Assembly: GCA_946411565.1 (NCBI GenBank)
Contig: CAMKEM010000002.1
Coordinates: forward strand, 62,001 to 126,000
Reading direction: 5' to 3'
Length of the DNA: 64,000 nt
DNA from: an uncultured Prevotellaceae bacterium
GTDB lineage: Bacteria; Bacteroidota; Bacteroidia; Bacteroidales; Bacteroidaceae
The notes beneath the pieces were generated by a model. The model was given only the letters and a program-made list of their open reading frames with translations. It ran no database searches and was not told the origin of the DNA. Numbering within the stretch: position 1 is the first letter of the stretch; the number at the start of each line of letters is the position of its first letter. Below are positions 16,855-25,831 of the stretch, in pieces. A program made the position numbers and the translations under genes.

Positions 16855-17262
16855 ATGGGATCATTTTGGATTTTTGTCATAATCATTGTTGCTGTCATCC
16901 TTTATAGCTTTGCCAGAGACTCTTACAAGGAAAACGACCAAATTGTCAAGGAGGGCGGAATAAGGAAGAAATACAAGACTCTTATTGATAACTTCATTGA
17001 CCCAAATTCAGGAATGATTGTTACCAAGGAAACCAACACATATTGCTGTATAGCAATGCAAAATCATACAGGTCATGTTGCTTTCCACTTTCAACATACA
17101 TTTAATAAAATCAATATCACATTCGACATGAAGAATATTTTCCTTGGCGAGCATAATTTAAATTGGACTTTTCCGGAAACCATGCCGCAGGAGGATATGA
17201 TATACCAGATAGAGACTCGCACGAGACAGTATATTGACAATGTGACAAACAAATACCAATAA
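16855..17262 (+). CDS. Hypothetical protein with N-terminal membrane anchor (135 aa)
   Basis: No family recognised. Residues about 4-20 form a membrane helix (FWIFVIIIVAVILYSFA). The remaining domain has the same layout as the preceding protein: KYKTLIDNFIDPNSG helix, then strands (YCCIAMQNHTGHVAFHF), and a NLNWTFPETMPQEDMIYQI tail that parallels EWKFERKLSDDQIFNEI. The start is five bases after the previous stop. It probably works with its neighbours at the membrane. Confidence 0.7.
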   Translation: MGSFWIFVIIIVAVILYSFARDSYKENDQIVKEGGIRKKYKTLIDNFIDPNSGMIVTKETNTYCCIAMQNHTGHVAFHFQHTFNKINITFDMKNIFLGEHNLNWTFPETMPQEDMIYQIETRTRQYIDNVTNKYQ

Positions 17263-17267
17263 ACATT

Positions 17268-17663
17268 ATGGGATTCTTTTCTAATTTATTCGGACAAGCA
17301 AAAGAATTGACGAAATTAGGCAATGCTGTTGCTAACGTAAAAAAAATGTTGGATGCATATGAGGCAGATAATGACCCTTCCTATCTTATTGTGTCTTCGT
17401 GGATTTGCAAAGTAGGCGTGATAGATATGATAGTGAAGAATGGCTGGCAACCCAATTACGTCGTGTATGTGCCTATCAATGGCCATCATACAAAAATGTC
17501 AATAGGCGAGACACAATTGATGACTATTAATCGTTTGATGAAGAAGGTTTCCAATTATGGTGATGCAGACTTAGAAGAAAAGATAAATGACGTTCTTAAA
17601 GGTGGGCCTGCTTTTTATGAAGTCGATTCAAAGCTTCCTCAACGAATAAAGGATATGATTTAG
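17268..17663 (+). CDS. Hypothetical soluble protein (131 aa)
   Basis: No family recognised. There is no signal or membrane helix. An N-terminal amphipathic stretch (MGFFSNLFGQAKELTKLGNA) is followed by an alpha/beta domain with WICKVGVIDMIVKNGWQPNYVVYVPI and a charged C-terminus. It is the last gene of the three-gene unit. Just after it, a short open stretch (17691-17744) could encode MEFAKMILDAGLEGIRL, perhaps the remnant of a further gene. Confidence 0.65.
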   Translation: MGFFSNLFGQAKELTKLGNAVANVKKMLDAYEADNDPSYLIVSSWICKVGVIDMIVKNGWQPNYVVYVPINGHHTKMSIGETQLMTINRLMKKVSNYGDADLEEKINDVLKGGPAFYEVDSKLPQRIKDMI

Positions 17664-17771
17664 CATCCCCATTTTACTTTGTTGGTGGCATGGAGTTTGC
17701 TAAGATGATATTAGATGCTGGATTAGAGGGCATAAGATTATAATGATATTGAGATTATCCGCATTTACCCA

Positions 17772-17969
17772 ATAGCGCCCCAAAGGGGCAATGAGCCAAT
17801 AGCCCATGGCGATGCCATGGGGAAAATAGAGCCATAGCCTACGCCCTGCAAGGGCAAAAGCCTTAAATTGGAACAATGCTTATGCCCCTTCAGGGCGAAT
17901 GAATCCCATTGGACATAATACCACAGGGCGATGCCCTGAGCTATGTGCTTTTGGGCTTTCAGCCCGCCT
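17772..17969. repeat. 200-bp composite palindromic repeat, copy 2 (inverted)
   Basis: The reverse complement aligns with 4321-4511: AGGCGGGCTGAAAGCCCAAA at one end, and GGGGCGCTAT at the other. Internal hairpins include CCATGGCGATGCCATGG, GCCCTGCAAGGGC and CAGGGCGATGCCCTG. The track ORF 17909-18208 is a by-product of this repeat. Confidence 0.85.
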
Positions 17970-18017
17970 ATCGGGCATATGCGGATTCATATAGCAAAAT
18001 AAAAATTCACGAAGACA

Positions 18018-18056
18018 CAAAGACGCAGAGGATAATAATCTCCGCGTCTTTGTTTC
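18018..18056. terminator. Hairpin, possible terminator
   Basis: CAAAGACGC (18018-18026) pairs with GCGTCTTTG (18044-18052), with additional AGAG/CTC pairing inside and a short T-rich tail. Sequences of the type AGACGCAGAG recur at about 53130. Confidence 0.5.
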
Positions 18057-18138
18057 TTTGCGTTAGAAACAAAAAAGATCTTCGGATGATAGGTAGAACT
18101 TGGAGATCATACATAAAATCGTCTTTTTCGAACAAAAA

Positions 18139-18170
18139 TTTGGACAAATCGAATATTTTTACTATCTTTG
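18139..18170 (+). promoter_or_regulatory. Promoter of the first BspA-like gene
   Basis: TTTG at 18139-18142, a 20-base spacer and TATCTTTG at 18163-18170 precede the ATG at 18248 by 77 bases. The leader is AT-rich. Confidence 0.75.
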
Positions 18171-18247
18171 CACGGCGTTTATATAAACATAATAACTTTG
18201 TTTATTAAAATTCAACTAAATATAAATCTTTAAAACGTAAAACCGAA

Positions 18248-20641
18248 ATGAAAAAAGTATTACTAATTTTGTTAGCCGTGTTTTCATTTAACGCAGTTAA
18301 TGCGGAGATTACATGGAGTCTGTCAGATGATGGCACATTGACCATATCAGGAACAGATATGCCTTATTATTATTACAGTAGTGCTCCTTGGAACTCCCAA
18401 CGAGACAAAATCAAGAAAATCATAATAGAAAATGGAGTTACGAATATTGGAGCTGGGGCTTTCGAAGAATGTAAAAATCTCACATCAGTCACAATCCCTA
18501 ATTCCGTAACAAGTATTAATTATGATGCTTTCGACGGCTGTTCTGCTCTTACATCAATCACTATACCTAACTCTGTGACTAATATTGGAGGTGGATCTTT
18601 CGACGGTTGTTCTGGACTAACTGCAATCATAGTAGAAAAAGGAAATACAATATATGATAGCAGAGATAACTGCAATGCAATAATTGAGACAAATTCAAAC
18701 AGCTTGATTTTAGGGTGTAAGAATACCGTTATCCCTAACTCTGTGACAAATATTGAAGGTGGCGCTTTCAAAGATTGCTCTGAACTAACAACAATCATTA
18801 TACCTAATTCTGTGATGAGTATTGGAGGTGGAACTTTCTCTGGTTGCTCCAGACTAACAACAATCACTTTACCTAACTCCGTAACGAGTGTTGGAGAGTC
18901 GGTTTTCCGTGATTGTAATAATCTCACAGCAATCACTATACCTAATTCTGTAACAAATATTGGAAGTAGTGCTTTTGCAAGATGCACAAATCTTAAATCA
19001 ATCAATATCCCAGAGTCTGTGACGACTATTGGATCTGAAGCTTTCCTTGATTGCTCAGGACTAACAGCAATCACTATACCTAACTCTGTAACAGACATTG
19101 AAAGTAGGGCTTTTGAAGGATGTTCTAATCTCACAGCGATCACTATACCTGAGTCCGTAAAAAATATTGGATATGGAATTTTCTCTAATTGCTCTAATCT
19201 TACATCAATTACTGTAGAAAAAAGAAATTTCTATTATGATAGTAGGAATAATTGTAACGCAATAATAAAGACATATTCAAATACATTAATTGCAACGTGT
19301 AAGACTACCGTTATACCTAACTCTGTGACGAGTATTGAAGATGACGCTTTCAGAGCTTGCTCTGGTCTTACATCTATCACTATTCCTAACTCTGTGACAA
19401 GTATAGGATTTTATGCTTTCGTTGGTTGCTCTGATCTCAAATCAGTAACTATCCCTAATTCTGTTACATATATTGGATGGGGATCTTTTGCTAATTGCTC
19501 AAGTCTCACATCAATCACTATCCCAAACTCTGTGACGTCAATTGACCGAGAGGCCTTCTATGGATGCTCTGGTCTCACATCAATCGAGATCCCAGAGTCT
19601 GTTCTTTCTATTCAAGAAATGGCTTTTGCCAATTGCACTGGGCTTACATCAATCACCATCCCAGCTTCCGTATCGGGTTTTCATGATTATGTTTTCGCAG
19701 GTTGCACCGGTCTCAAATCTATTACTTGTGCATCAACCACCCCTCCAACTTGTCGGGATTACTGGAGTGGAGAACCTGCCTTATATTGCTTTGATTATGT
19801 AAACAAATCAATCCCTGTATATGTCCCTGCTAATAGCATCGATGAATACAAAAATGCTAATATATGGAAAGACTTTACCAATATACAAGCAATTCCTGAC
19901 ACTTATACTCTAACAGATGGTACACCATACGACAACTTTTTACAAGTTGATGGATGTGACATTTCCTATACTCGCACATTCAACAATACCTCTTGGCAGG
20001 CTCTCTATATTCCATTCTCTTTGAACTATGCCGATTGGAAGAATGATTTCGAAGTGGCTTATATCAATGGTATTCGCCAGCAGGACACAAATGATGATGG
20101 TGTTATTGATAAAACCATAATTGATGTTATAAAGATAAAGGAGGGTTCTCTTATTCCAAATACGCCTTATCTCATAAAGGCAAAGAAAAAGGGAACTAAA
20201 ACTCTTTCTGCGACAGGTGCAACTCTCTATGGGGCTAAGGTTAATAGCATAGATTGCTCTACTACACTTGCCAAATATACTTTCAAAGGCACATACAACA
20301 CAATTTCTGCTGCAACCTTGATAGACAACCAATATTATGCTATGGGTGGCGGCTCCCTCATTATGACCGATGGCACAAGTGACCTTAACCCATATCGTTG
20401 GTATATGAATATAGAGGCTCGCAGTCCGTTGTATAACGTAAGCAATACTGCAAAGACTATCGTATTTAATGTACTTGACGAAGAAGGTAATACGACTGGC
20501 ATCAATGAATCACGAATGATGAATGACGAACTACCTAACAACGAATCACCAGTTTACGATTTAAATGGTAGAAAGGTAAATGAGAAGACCTTAAAGCCAG
20601 GTATGTATATTAAGAATGGAAAGAAGTTTGTTGTAAAATAA
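18248..20641 (+). CDS. BspA-like leucine-rich repeat surface protein 1
   Basis: A 797-aa secreted protein with signal peptide MKKVLLILLAVFSFNAVNA. Residues about 55-500 carry roughly 17 LRR_5 repeats of about 23 residues (IPNSVTSIGxxAFxGCSxLTSIT), interrupted twice by a YYDSRxNCNAI variant. Residues about 545-755 form a non-repeat beta domain (WQALYIPFSLNYADW). The end has the NLNGRKV-like pattern YDLNGRKV and GMYIKNGKKFVVK, common in Prevotella and Bacteroides exported proteins. BspA relatives bind host proteins such as fibronectin; the ligand here is unknown. Its repeats share DNA-level similarity with the protein at 46792 and could recombine. Confidence 0.9.
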   Translation: MKKVLLILLAVFSFNAVNAEITWSLSDDGTLTISGTDMPYYYYSSAPWNSQRDKIKKIIIENGVTNIGAGAFEECKNLTSVTIPNSVTSINYDAFDGCSALTSITIPNSVTNIGGGSFDGCSGLTAIIVEKGNTIYDSRDNCNAIIETNSNSLILGCKNTVIPNSVTNIEGGAFKDCSELTTIIIPNSVMSIGGGTFSGCSRLTTITLPNSVTSVGESVFRDCNNLTAITIPNSVTNIGSSAFARCTNLKSINIPESVTTIGSEAFLDCSGLTAITIPNSVTDIESRAFEGCSNLTAITIPESVKNIGYGIFSNCSNLTSITVEKRNFYYDSRNNCNAIIKTYSNTLIATCKTTVIPNSVTSIEDDAFRACSGLTSITIPNSVTSIGFYAFVGCSDLKSVTIPNSVTYIGWGSFANCSSLTSITIPNSVTSIDREAFYGCSGLTSIEIPESVLSIQEMAFANCTGLTSITIPASVSGFHDYVFAGCTGLKSITCASTTPPTCRDYWSGEPALYCFDYVNKSIPVYVPANSIDEYKNANIWKDFTNIQAIPDTYTLTDGTPYDNFLQVDGCDISYTRTFNNTSWQALYIPFSLNYADWKNDFEVAYINGIRQQDTNDDGVIDKTIIDVIKIKEGSLIPNTPYLIKAKKKGTKTLSATGATLYGAKVNSIDCSTTLAKYTFKGTYNTISAATLIDNQYYAMGGGSLIMTDGTSDLNPYRWYMNIEARSPLYNVSNTAKTIVFNVLDEEGNTTGINESRMMNDELPNNESPVYDLNGRKVNEKTLKPGMYIKNGKKFVVK

Positions 20642-20652
20642 GCTAAAGGAAT

Positions 20653-20802
20653 ATGGGAAAGAAATATATAAAGCCAGAACTTCGTCCAAAGGAGTTAAGA
20701 AAGCATTTGCTCACGACGGAAAGCGATCTTTATGTCGGAGGCAAAGGCAGATTAGATGCCAAAGAATATTCTACGAATTTCTTCGAAGAAGATGAAGAAT
20801 AA
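20653..20802 (+). CDS. Small hypothetical protein (49 aa)
   Basis: Below the ORF track limit. ATG at 20653 is preceded by AAAGGA, an unusually good ribosome-binding site for this phylum, 11 bases after the BspA-like stop. The product is charged: basic first half (MGKKYIKPELRPKELRKHLL) and acidic end (FFEEDEE). The stop is followed 44 bases later by a strong terminator, which supports a real transcription unit end. No family recognised. Confidence 0.55.
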   Translation: MGKKYIKPELRPKELRKHLLTTESDLYVGGKGRLDAKEYSTNFFEEDEE

Positions 20803-20845
20803 TACAATTTGATTCATAGATAAGTTTTCTGCATCTATGTTTTAG

Positions 20846-20880
20846 AAAGAGAGCGTCTCGCGATAGACGCTCTCTTTTCC
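20846..20880 (+). terminator. Intrinsic terminator
   Basis: A perfect 13-bp stem, AAAGAGAGCGTCT with AGACGCTCTCTTT, six-base loop, then TTCC. It ends the BspA-like unit. Confidence 0.85.
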
Positions 20881-21014
20881 ATATACAAAACAGATATCCC
20901 AATGTTTTTTAATAAAAACGTAAGAAAAACATATTTGTCACCTATTATAGCCCCTTCTTTTGTTAAAATATCTAAAAATATTTCTATATAATAAGGTGTA
21001 CGCAATTTTTTGTT

Positions 21015-21022
21015 TACTTTTG
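21015..21022 (+). promoter_or_regulatory. topA operon -7 box
   Basis: TACTTTTG matches TAnnTTTG and lies 29 bases before the ATG at 21052. The -33 element is not clear. The track's TTG start (21010) overlaps this box and is rejected. Confidence 0.6.
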
Positions 21023-21051
21023 CGCCTCAAAAGAACAAACATAGAAATATT

Positions 21052-23373
21052 ATGCAAGAAAACTTGGTAATTGTGGAGAGCCCGGCTAAGGCTAAGACCA
21101 TTGAGAAATTCCTTGGCAAGGACTATAAAGTGATGTCCAGTTATGGACACATCCGCGATCTGAAGAAGAAGGAAATAAGCATTGATCTCGACACCCTCAT
21201 GCCGGTATATGAAATACCTGATGAGAAGAAGCGTGTTGTGAACGATCTCAAGGCTAATGCCAAGAATGCAAAGAAGGTATGGCTGGCATCCGATGAGGAC
21301 CGCGAAGGAGAGGCTATCTCATGGCACCTTTGCGAAGTACTCGGACTTGACGAGAAGAAGACAAGTCGTATCGTGTTCCATGAGATTACAAAGAATGCTA
21401 TTCTTGAAGCTATTCAGCATCCACGCCAGTTGGATATGAACCTTACCAACGCACAGCAGGCACGTCGTGTACTGGATCGCCTTGTAGGTTTCAATCTCTC
21501 ACCAGTACTTTGGCGCAAGGTTAAGCCATCCCTCTCTGCAGGTCGTGTGCAGAGTGTAGCTGTTCGTCTTATAGTAGAGCGTGAGCGCGAGATACAGGCG
21601 TTCAAGTCTGAGCCATACTTCCGCATTAATGCAATCTTTGCCGTTAAGGATGCCTCAGGCAATACAAGCGAGATACGTGCTGAGCTTGACAAGCGCTTCA
21701 CATCACACGAGGATGCCGTTGCTTTCCTTGAGAAATGTCGCAAGGCCAAGTTTACTATCAGTTCTATAAGCAAGAAGCCTCTCAAGCGCACCCCAGCACC
21801 TCCTTTCACAACCTCTACCCTTCAACAGGAGGCAGCAAGAAAGCTCGGTTTCACCGTGTCACAGACCATGATGGTTGCCCAGCATCTCTATGAAAACGGT
21901 CACATCACATACATGCGTACCGACTCTGTGAACCTCTCACAGCTCTGCATCAACACATCAAAGGAGACTGTAATCAAAATGTACGGCGAAGAATACAGCA
22001 AGCCACGCAATTACAGCACTCACACCAAGGGAGCACAGGAAGCCCACGAGGCTATCCGCCCTACATATATGGCTAACACCTCAATCGAGGGTACACTTCA
22101 GGAGCGTCGTCTCTATGAACTTATCTGGAAGCGCACAGCAGCTACACAGATGGCTGATGCCCAGATTGAGAAGACAACCGTGAACATCAGCGTTTCTGAT
22201 ACAGACGAACAGTTCATAGCAACTGGCGAGGTTGTGGTCTTTGATGGTTTCCTCAAGGTATATCGCGAGTCTGACGGTGACGATGATAACGACAAGAACA
22301 GCGAGGAGGCAGGTTCTATGCCAGCTTCAATGAAGGAAGGTGACACAATCGAGCGAGTACAGATTACATCACTTGAGCGTGCATCAATGGGTCCTATCCG
22401 CTATACTGAGGCATCACTCGTTCATAAGCTTGAAGAACTCGGCATTGGTCGTCCTTCTACATACGCCCCTACAATCTCTACCATTCAGCAGCGCGAATAC
22501 GTTCAGAAGGGCGATAAGAAAGGCGAGGAGCGCGAATATACAATTGATACCCTCAAAGGCAATAGCATCAAGGCTTCAAAGAAGACCGAAATGGTAGGCT
22601 CAGAGAAGGGCAAGCTCCTTCCTACTGATATAGGAATCGTGGTAAATGACTTCCTCATGGAGTATTTCCCTGGCATCATGGACTATAACTTCACAGCTAA
22701 TGTCGAGGAGAAATTTGATAGCATTGCCGAGGGTAAGGAGAACTGGTCAAAGATGCTCAAGGACTTCTACAAAGGCTTTGCACCAGAGGTAGAGAAGACA
22801 ATCAACTCACGTTCTGAGCACAAGGCTGGTGAGCGCGTTCTCGGTGAAGATCCTAAGAGCCACAAGCCTGTATCTGTAAAAATTGGTCGTTTCGGACCTG
22901 TTGTGCAGATTGGTAGTGCAGAAGACGAGGAGAAGCCACGCTTCGCACAACTTCCTAAGGATAAGAGTCTTGAAACAATCACTCTCGAAGAGGCACTTGA
23001 ACTTTTCCGTCTGCCTCGCACACTTGACGAGTTTGAGGGTGAGACTATCACAATCGGCGCAGGTCGTTTTGGTCCATACGTACAGCACAACCGCAAGTAC
23101 GTTTCTATCCCTAAGGACATGGATCCTCTCACCATCACCCGTGAACAGGCTATCGAACTTATTGAGAAGAGCCGCGATCAGGAGAAACAGCGTCATGTGA
23201 AGACCTTCGAGGAAGATGCAGAACTTGAGGTGATGAATGGTCGCTATGGCCCATACATCTGCTACAAGGGCAAGAACTACCGTATGCCGAAGAACATGCA
23301 CGAGCGTGCCGCTGAACTTACATACGCAGAGTGTATGGAAATCGTTGAAACGCCGGTAAAAACCAAGAAATGA
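21052..23373 (+). CDS. topA: DNA topoisomerase I
   Basis: Type IA topoisomerase that relaxes negative supercoils. The 773-aa protein starts with the TOPRIM domain (VIVESPAKAKTIEKFLG, then ASDEDREGEAISWH), followed by the cleavage domains with the active-site tyrosine in YMRTDSVNLS. The C-terminal part has topoisomerase C-terminal repeats (KIGRFGPVVQIG, GAGRFGPYVQHN, NGRYGPYICYKG) instead of Cys4 zinc fingers, as usual in Bacteroidota. ATG at 21052 (MQENLVIVES) is chosen because the longer ORF starts in the promoter. The stop overlaps the aroK start by four bases. Confidence 0.96.
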   Translation: MQENLVIVESPAKAKTIEKFLGKDYKVMSSYGHIRDLKKKEISIDLDTLMPVYEIPDEKKRVVNDLKANAKNAKKVWLASDEDREGEAISWHLCEVLGLDEKKTSRIVFHEITKNAILEAIQHPRQLDMNLTNAQQARRVLDRLVGFNLSPVLWRKVKPSLSAGRVQSVAVRLIVEREREIQAFKSEPYFRINAIFAVKDASGNTSEIRAELDKRFTSHEDAVAFLEKCRKAKFTISSISKKPLKRTPAPPFTTSTLQQEAARKLGFTVSQTMMVAQHLYENGHITYMRTDSVNLSQLCINTSKETVIKMYGEEYSKPRNYSTHTKGAQEAHEAIRPTYMANTSIEGTLQERRLYELIWKRTAATQMADAQIEKTTVNISVSDTDEQFIATGEVVVFDGFLKVYRESDGDDDNDKNSEEAGSMPASMKEGDTIERVQITSLERASMGPIRYTEASLVHKLEELGIGRPSTYAPTISTIQQREYVQKGDKKGEEREYTIDTLKGNSIKASKKTEMVGSEKGKLLPTDIGIVVNDFLMEYFPGIMDYNFTANVEEKFDSIAEGKENWSKMLKDFYKGFAPEVEKTINSRSEHKAGERVLGEDPKSHKPVSVKIGRFGPVVQIGSAEDEEKPRFAQLPKDKSLETITLEEALELFRLPRTLDEFEGETITIGAGRFGPYVQHNRKYVSIPKDMDPLTITREQAIELIEKSRDQEKQRHVKTFEEDAELEVMNGRYGPYICYKGKNYRMPKNMHERAAELTYAECMEIVETPVKTKK

Positions 23374-23900
23374 AGCGAATAATCCTTATCGGCTATATGG
23401 GAGCCGGAAAGACTACCGTTGGCAAGCAACTCGCCAAGGATCTCGGTCTCCCTTTCTACGACCTCGACTGGTATATTGAGAGTCGTATGCGCAAGAAGAT
23501 ATCAGAAATCTTCAAAGAGCGCGGTGAGGAAGGTTTCCGCATCATTGAGCGGAATATGCTTCACGAGGTGGCAGAGTTCGAAGATGTAGTCATCAGCTGT
23601 GGCGGTGGCACTCCATGCTTCTTCGATAATATGGAGTATATGAATAGTAACTCTGATGTCATCTACCTCAAGGCAACTCCAGAGGTGCTCTACGCTCATT
23701 TACAGATGGGTAGATCGGTACGCCCTCTTATTGCCAACAAGACAAAGGACGAACTCCTCGCCTTCATCAAAGAACAGCTTGCATATCGTGAGCAATTCTA
23801 TCTGAAGGCAAAGCATGTTCTGGACGTAACCCTCATGGAGAGTCCGGAGAAAATATCTATCTCTGTTGAAAAAGCAAAAGAACTAATTGAACAGAAATGA
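23370..23900 (+). CDS. aroK: Shikimate kinase
   Basis: Phosphorylates shikimate with ATP in the chorismate pathway. The 176-aa P-loop kinase has GYMGAGKTTVGK (residues 8-19), the shikimate-binding DLDWYIE and FR motifs (EEGFRIIER), the CGGGTPCF glycine-rich loop and the lid arginine region MGRSVRPLI. Length is normal. ATGA overlaps on both sides link it to topA and speA, so the three are translationally coupled. Confidence 0.94.
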   Translation: MKRIILIGYMGAGKTTVGKQLAKDLGLPFYDLDWYIESRMRKKISEIFKERGEEGFRIIERNMLHEVAEFEDVVISCGGGTPCFFDNMEYMNSNSDVIYLKATPEVLYAHLQMGRSVRPLIANKTKDELLAFIKEQLAYREQFYLKAKHVLDVTLMESPEKISISVEKAKELIEQK

Positions 23901-25789
23901 AGAAATGGACGATAGAAGACTCTAAGGAGATCTACAACATCAAAGGTTGGGGTGTTAACTTCTTCGGTGTTAACGAGAAAGGTCATGTGTATGTTACGCC
24001 AAAGAAGAATAACGTCCAGGTGGATTTGAAGGAAGTAGTCGATGAACTGGCTGCTGCCCATATCTCCGCACCTCTGCTGCTTCGTTTCCCTGACATCCTC
24101 GATACTCGTATCCAGTCAACGGCAGCATGTTTCGAGAAGGCCACCAAGGAGTATAACTTCAAGGGTGACCACTATATCGTGTTCCCTATCAAGGTGAACC
24201 AGATGCGACCTGTCGTTGAGGAGATCATCTCGCATGGTGCAAAGTATAACATCGGACTTGAGGCTGGTTCTAAGCCAGAGCTTCATGCCGTTCTTGCGCA
24301 GCACATGGATTCTGACTCTATCGTGATCTGTAACGGTCACAAGGACCAGAACTTCATCGAGATGGCTCTGCTTGCCCAGAAGATGGGTAAGCGTCTTTTC
24401 CTCGTCATTGAGAAGCTTCCTGAGCTTCGTATCATAGCAGAAACAGCCGCAAAGCTCAACGTGCGTCCTAACCTCGGCATACGTATCAAACTTGCTTCTT
24501 CTGGTGCAGGAAAGTGGCAAGAGAGCGGTGGTGATGCCTCAAAGTTCGGTCTTAACTCATCTGAGCTTCTTCTCGCACTTGAGATGCTTGATCAGATGGG
24601 ACTTCGTGACTGTCTGAAGCTTATCCATTTCCATATCGGTTCACAGATTACCAAGATTCGTCGTATCTCAACAGCTCTTCGTGAGGCTGCCCAGTACTAT
24701 GTACAGTTGCACCAGATGGGCTTCGGTATTGAGTTCGTGGATTGTGGTGGCGGACTTGGCGTTGACTATGACGGAACACGTTCAAGTAACTCAGAGTCTT
24801 CCGTAAACTACTCTATTCAGGAGTATGTAAACGACTGTGTATATACCTTCGTTGATGCAGCCGACAAGAATGATATTCCCCACCCTACCCTTATCTCTGA
24901 GGGTGGACGTTCACTTGCAGCACATCATTCTGTTCTTATCCTTGACGTTCTTGAAAGCGTTAGTGCCCCACAGATGCCAGAGGATTTCCAGCCAGGTGAG
25001 AATGATCATCAGCTTGTTCACGATCTCACAGAGATCTGGGATAAGCTCTCTATTCGCTCCATGCTTGAGGACTGGCATGATGCAGAGGATATTCGCGAAG
25101 AGGCTCTTGATCTCTTCCGTCATGGTATCATCGACCTTAAGACTCGTGCACAGATTGAGTCTCTTTATTGGGCTATAACACATGAGGTTTCAGAACTGGC
25201 ACATCATCAGAAGCACGTTCCTGATGAGCTTCGCAGTCTTGATAAGCAGATGGCAGATAAGTATTTCTGCAACTTCTCTCTCTTCCAGAGTATGCCAGAC
25301 TCATGGGGTATTGACCAGCTCTTCCCTATCATGCCTATCCAGCGACTTGACGAACAGCCAACACGCTCGGCACAGATTCAGGATATTACCTGCGATTCTG
25401 ACGGTAAGGTGGCTACATACGTCAATGGAGGTCAGCAGACAAGCTACATACCATTGCATCCTGTGAAGCATGGCGAGCATTATTATATAGGTGTATTCCT
25501 CGTCGGAGCATATCAGGAGATTCTCGGCAATATGCACAATCTCTTCGGAGATACCAATGCCGTTCATATCTCTGTTGATGACAACGGCTATCACATTGAC
25601 AAGACTATCGATGGCGAGACCGTTGCCGATGTACTTGAATATGTTCAGTACTCACCAAAGAACCTCGTACGTCGTCTTGAGATCTGGGTAGCAAAGTCTG
25701 TTAAGGAAGGAAAGATCACGCTCGAAGAGGGTAAGGAATTTATCTCCAACTATAGAGCTGGCCTCTATGGTTACACCTATCTCGAATAA
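23897..25789 (+). CDS. speA: Biosynthetic arginine decarboxylase
   Basis: PLP-dependent fold-III enzyme converting arginine to agmatine, the first step of an agmatine-based polyamine route. The 630-aa length is normal for SpeA. The cofactor lysine lies in FPIKVNQ (about residue 98), the glycine-rich phosphate site in DCGGGLGVDYDG, and the active-site region in LISEGGRSLAAHH. The helical insertion of the family (residues about 370-470) is present. Its coupling to topA-aroK and proximity to argB, which serves arginine synthesis, place supply and use of arginine together. Confidence 0.95.
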   Translation: MKKWTIEDSKEIYNIKGWGVNFFGVNEKGHVYVTPKKNNVQVDLKEVVDELAAAHISAPLLLRFPDILDTRIQSTAACFEKATKEYNFKGDHYIVFPIKVNQMRPVVEEIISHGAKYNIGLEAGSKPELHAVLAQHMDSDSIVICNGHKDQNFIEMALLAQKMGKRLFLVIEKLPELRIIAETAAKLNVRPNLGIRIKLASSGAGKWQESGGDASKFGLNSSELLLALEMLDQMGLRDCLKLIHFHIGSQITKIRRISTALREAAQYYVQLHQMGFGIEFVDCGGGLGVDYDGTRSSNSESSVNYSIQEYVNDCVYTFVDAADKNDIPHPTLISEGGRSLAAHHSVLILDVLESVSAPQMPEDFQPGENDHQLVHDLTEIWDKLSIRSMLEDWHDAEDIREEALDLFRHGIIDLKTRAQIESLYWAITHEVSELAHHQKHVPDELRSLDKQMADKYFCNFSLFQSMPDSWGIDQLFPIMPIQRLDEQPTRSAQIQDITCDSDGKVATYVNGGQQTSYIPLHPVKHGEHYYIGVFLVGAYQEILGNMHNLFGDTNAVHISVDDNGYHIDKTIDGETVADVLEYVQYSPKNLVRRLEIWVAKSVKEGKITLEEGKEFISNYRAGLYGYTYLE

Positions 25790-25800
25790 CCACCGTTCCC

Positions 25801-25814
25801 TGCGTTTCTCCGCA
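25801..25814 (+). promoter_or_regulatory. Small hairpin before argB
   Basis: TGCG-TTTCTC-CGCA followed by AGGCTAAAACAAAGAAAATG. Nearly the same module precedes the anti-sigma-like gene (27293-27331), and a third copy without a gene start follows argB (26656-26685). It may be a recurring translation-initiation module. Confidence 0.45.
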
Positions 25815-25831
25815 AGGCTAAAACAAAGAAA

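Noticed and set aside
17909-18208. Track ORF of 99 aa on the plus strand
   Set aside because: Its first half is the inverted composite repeat and its second half a hairpin region; translation of such repeats gives spurious ORFs.
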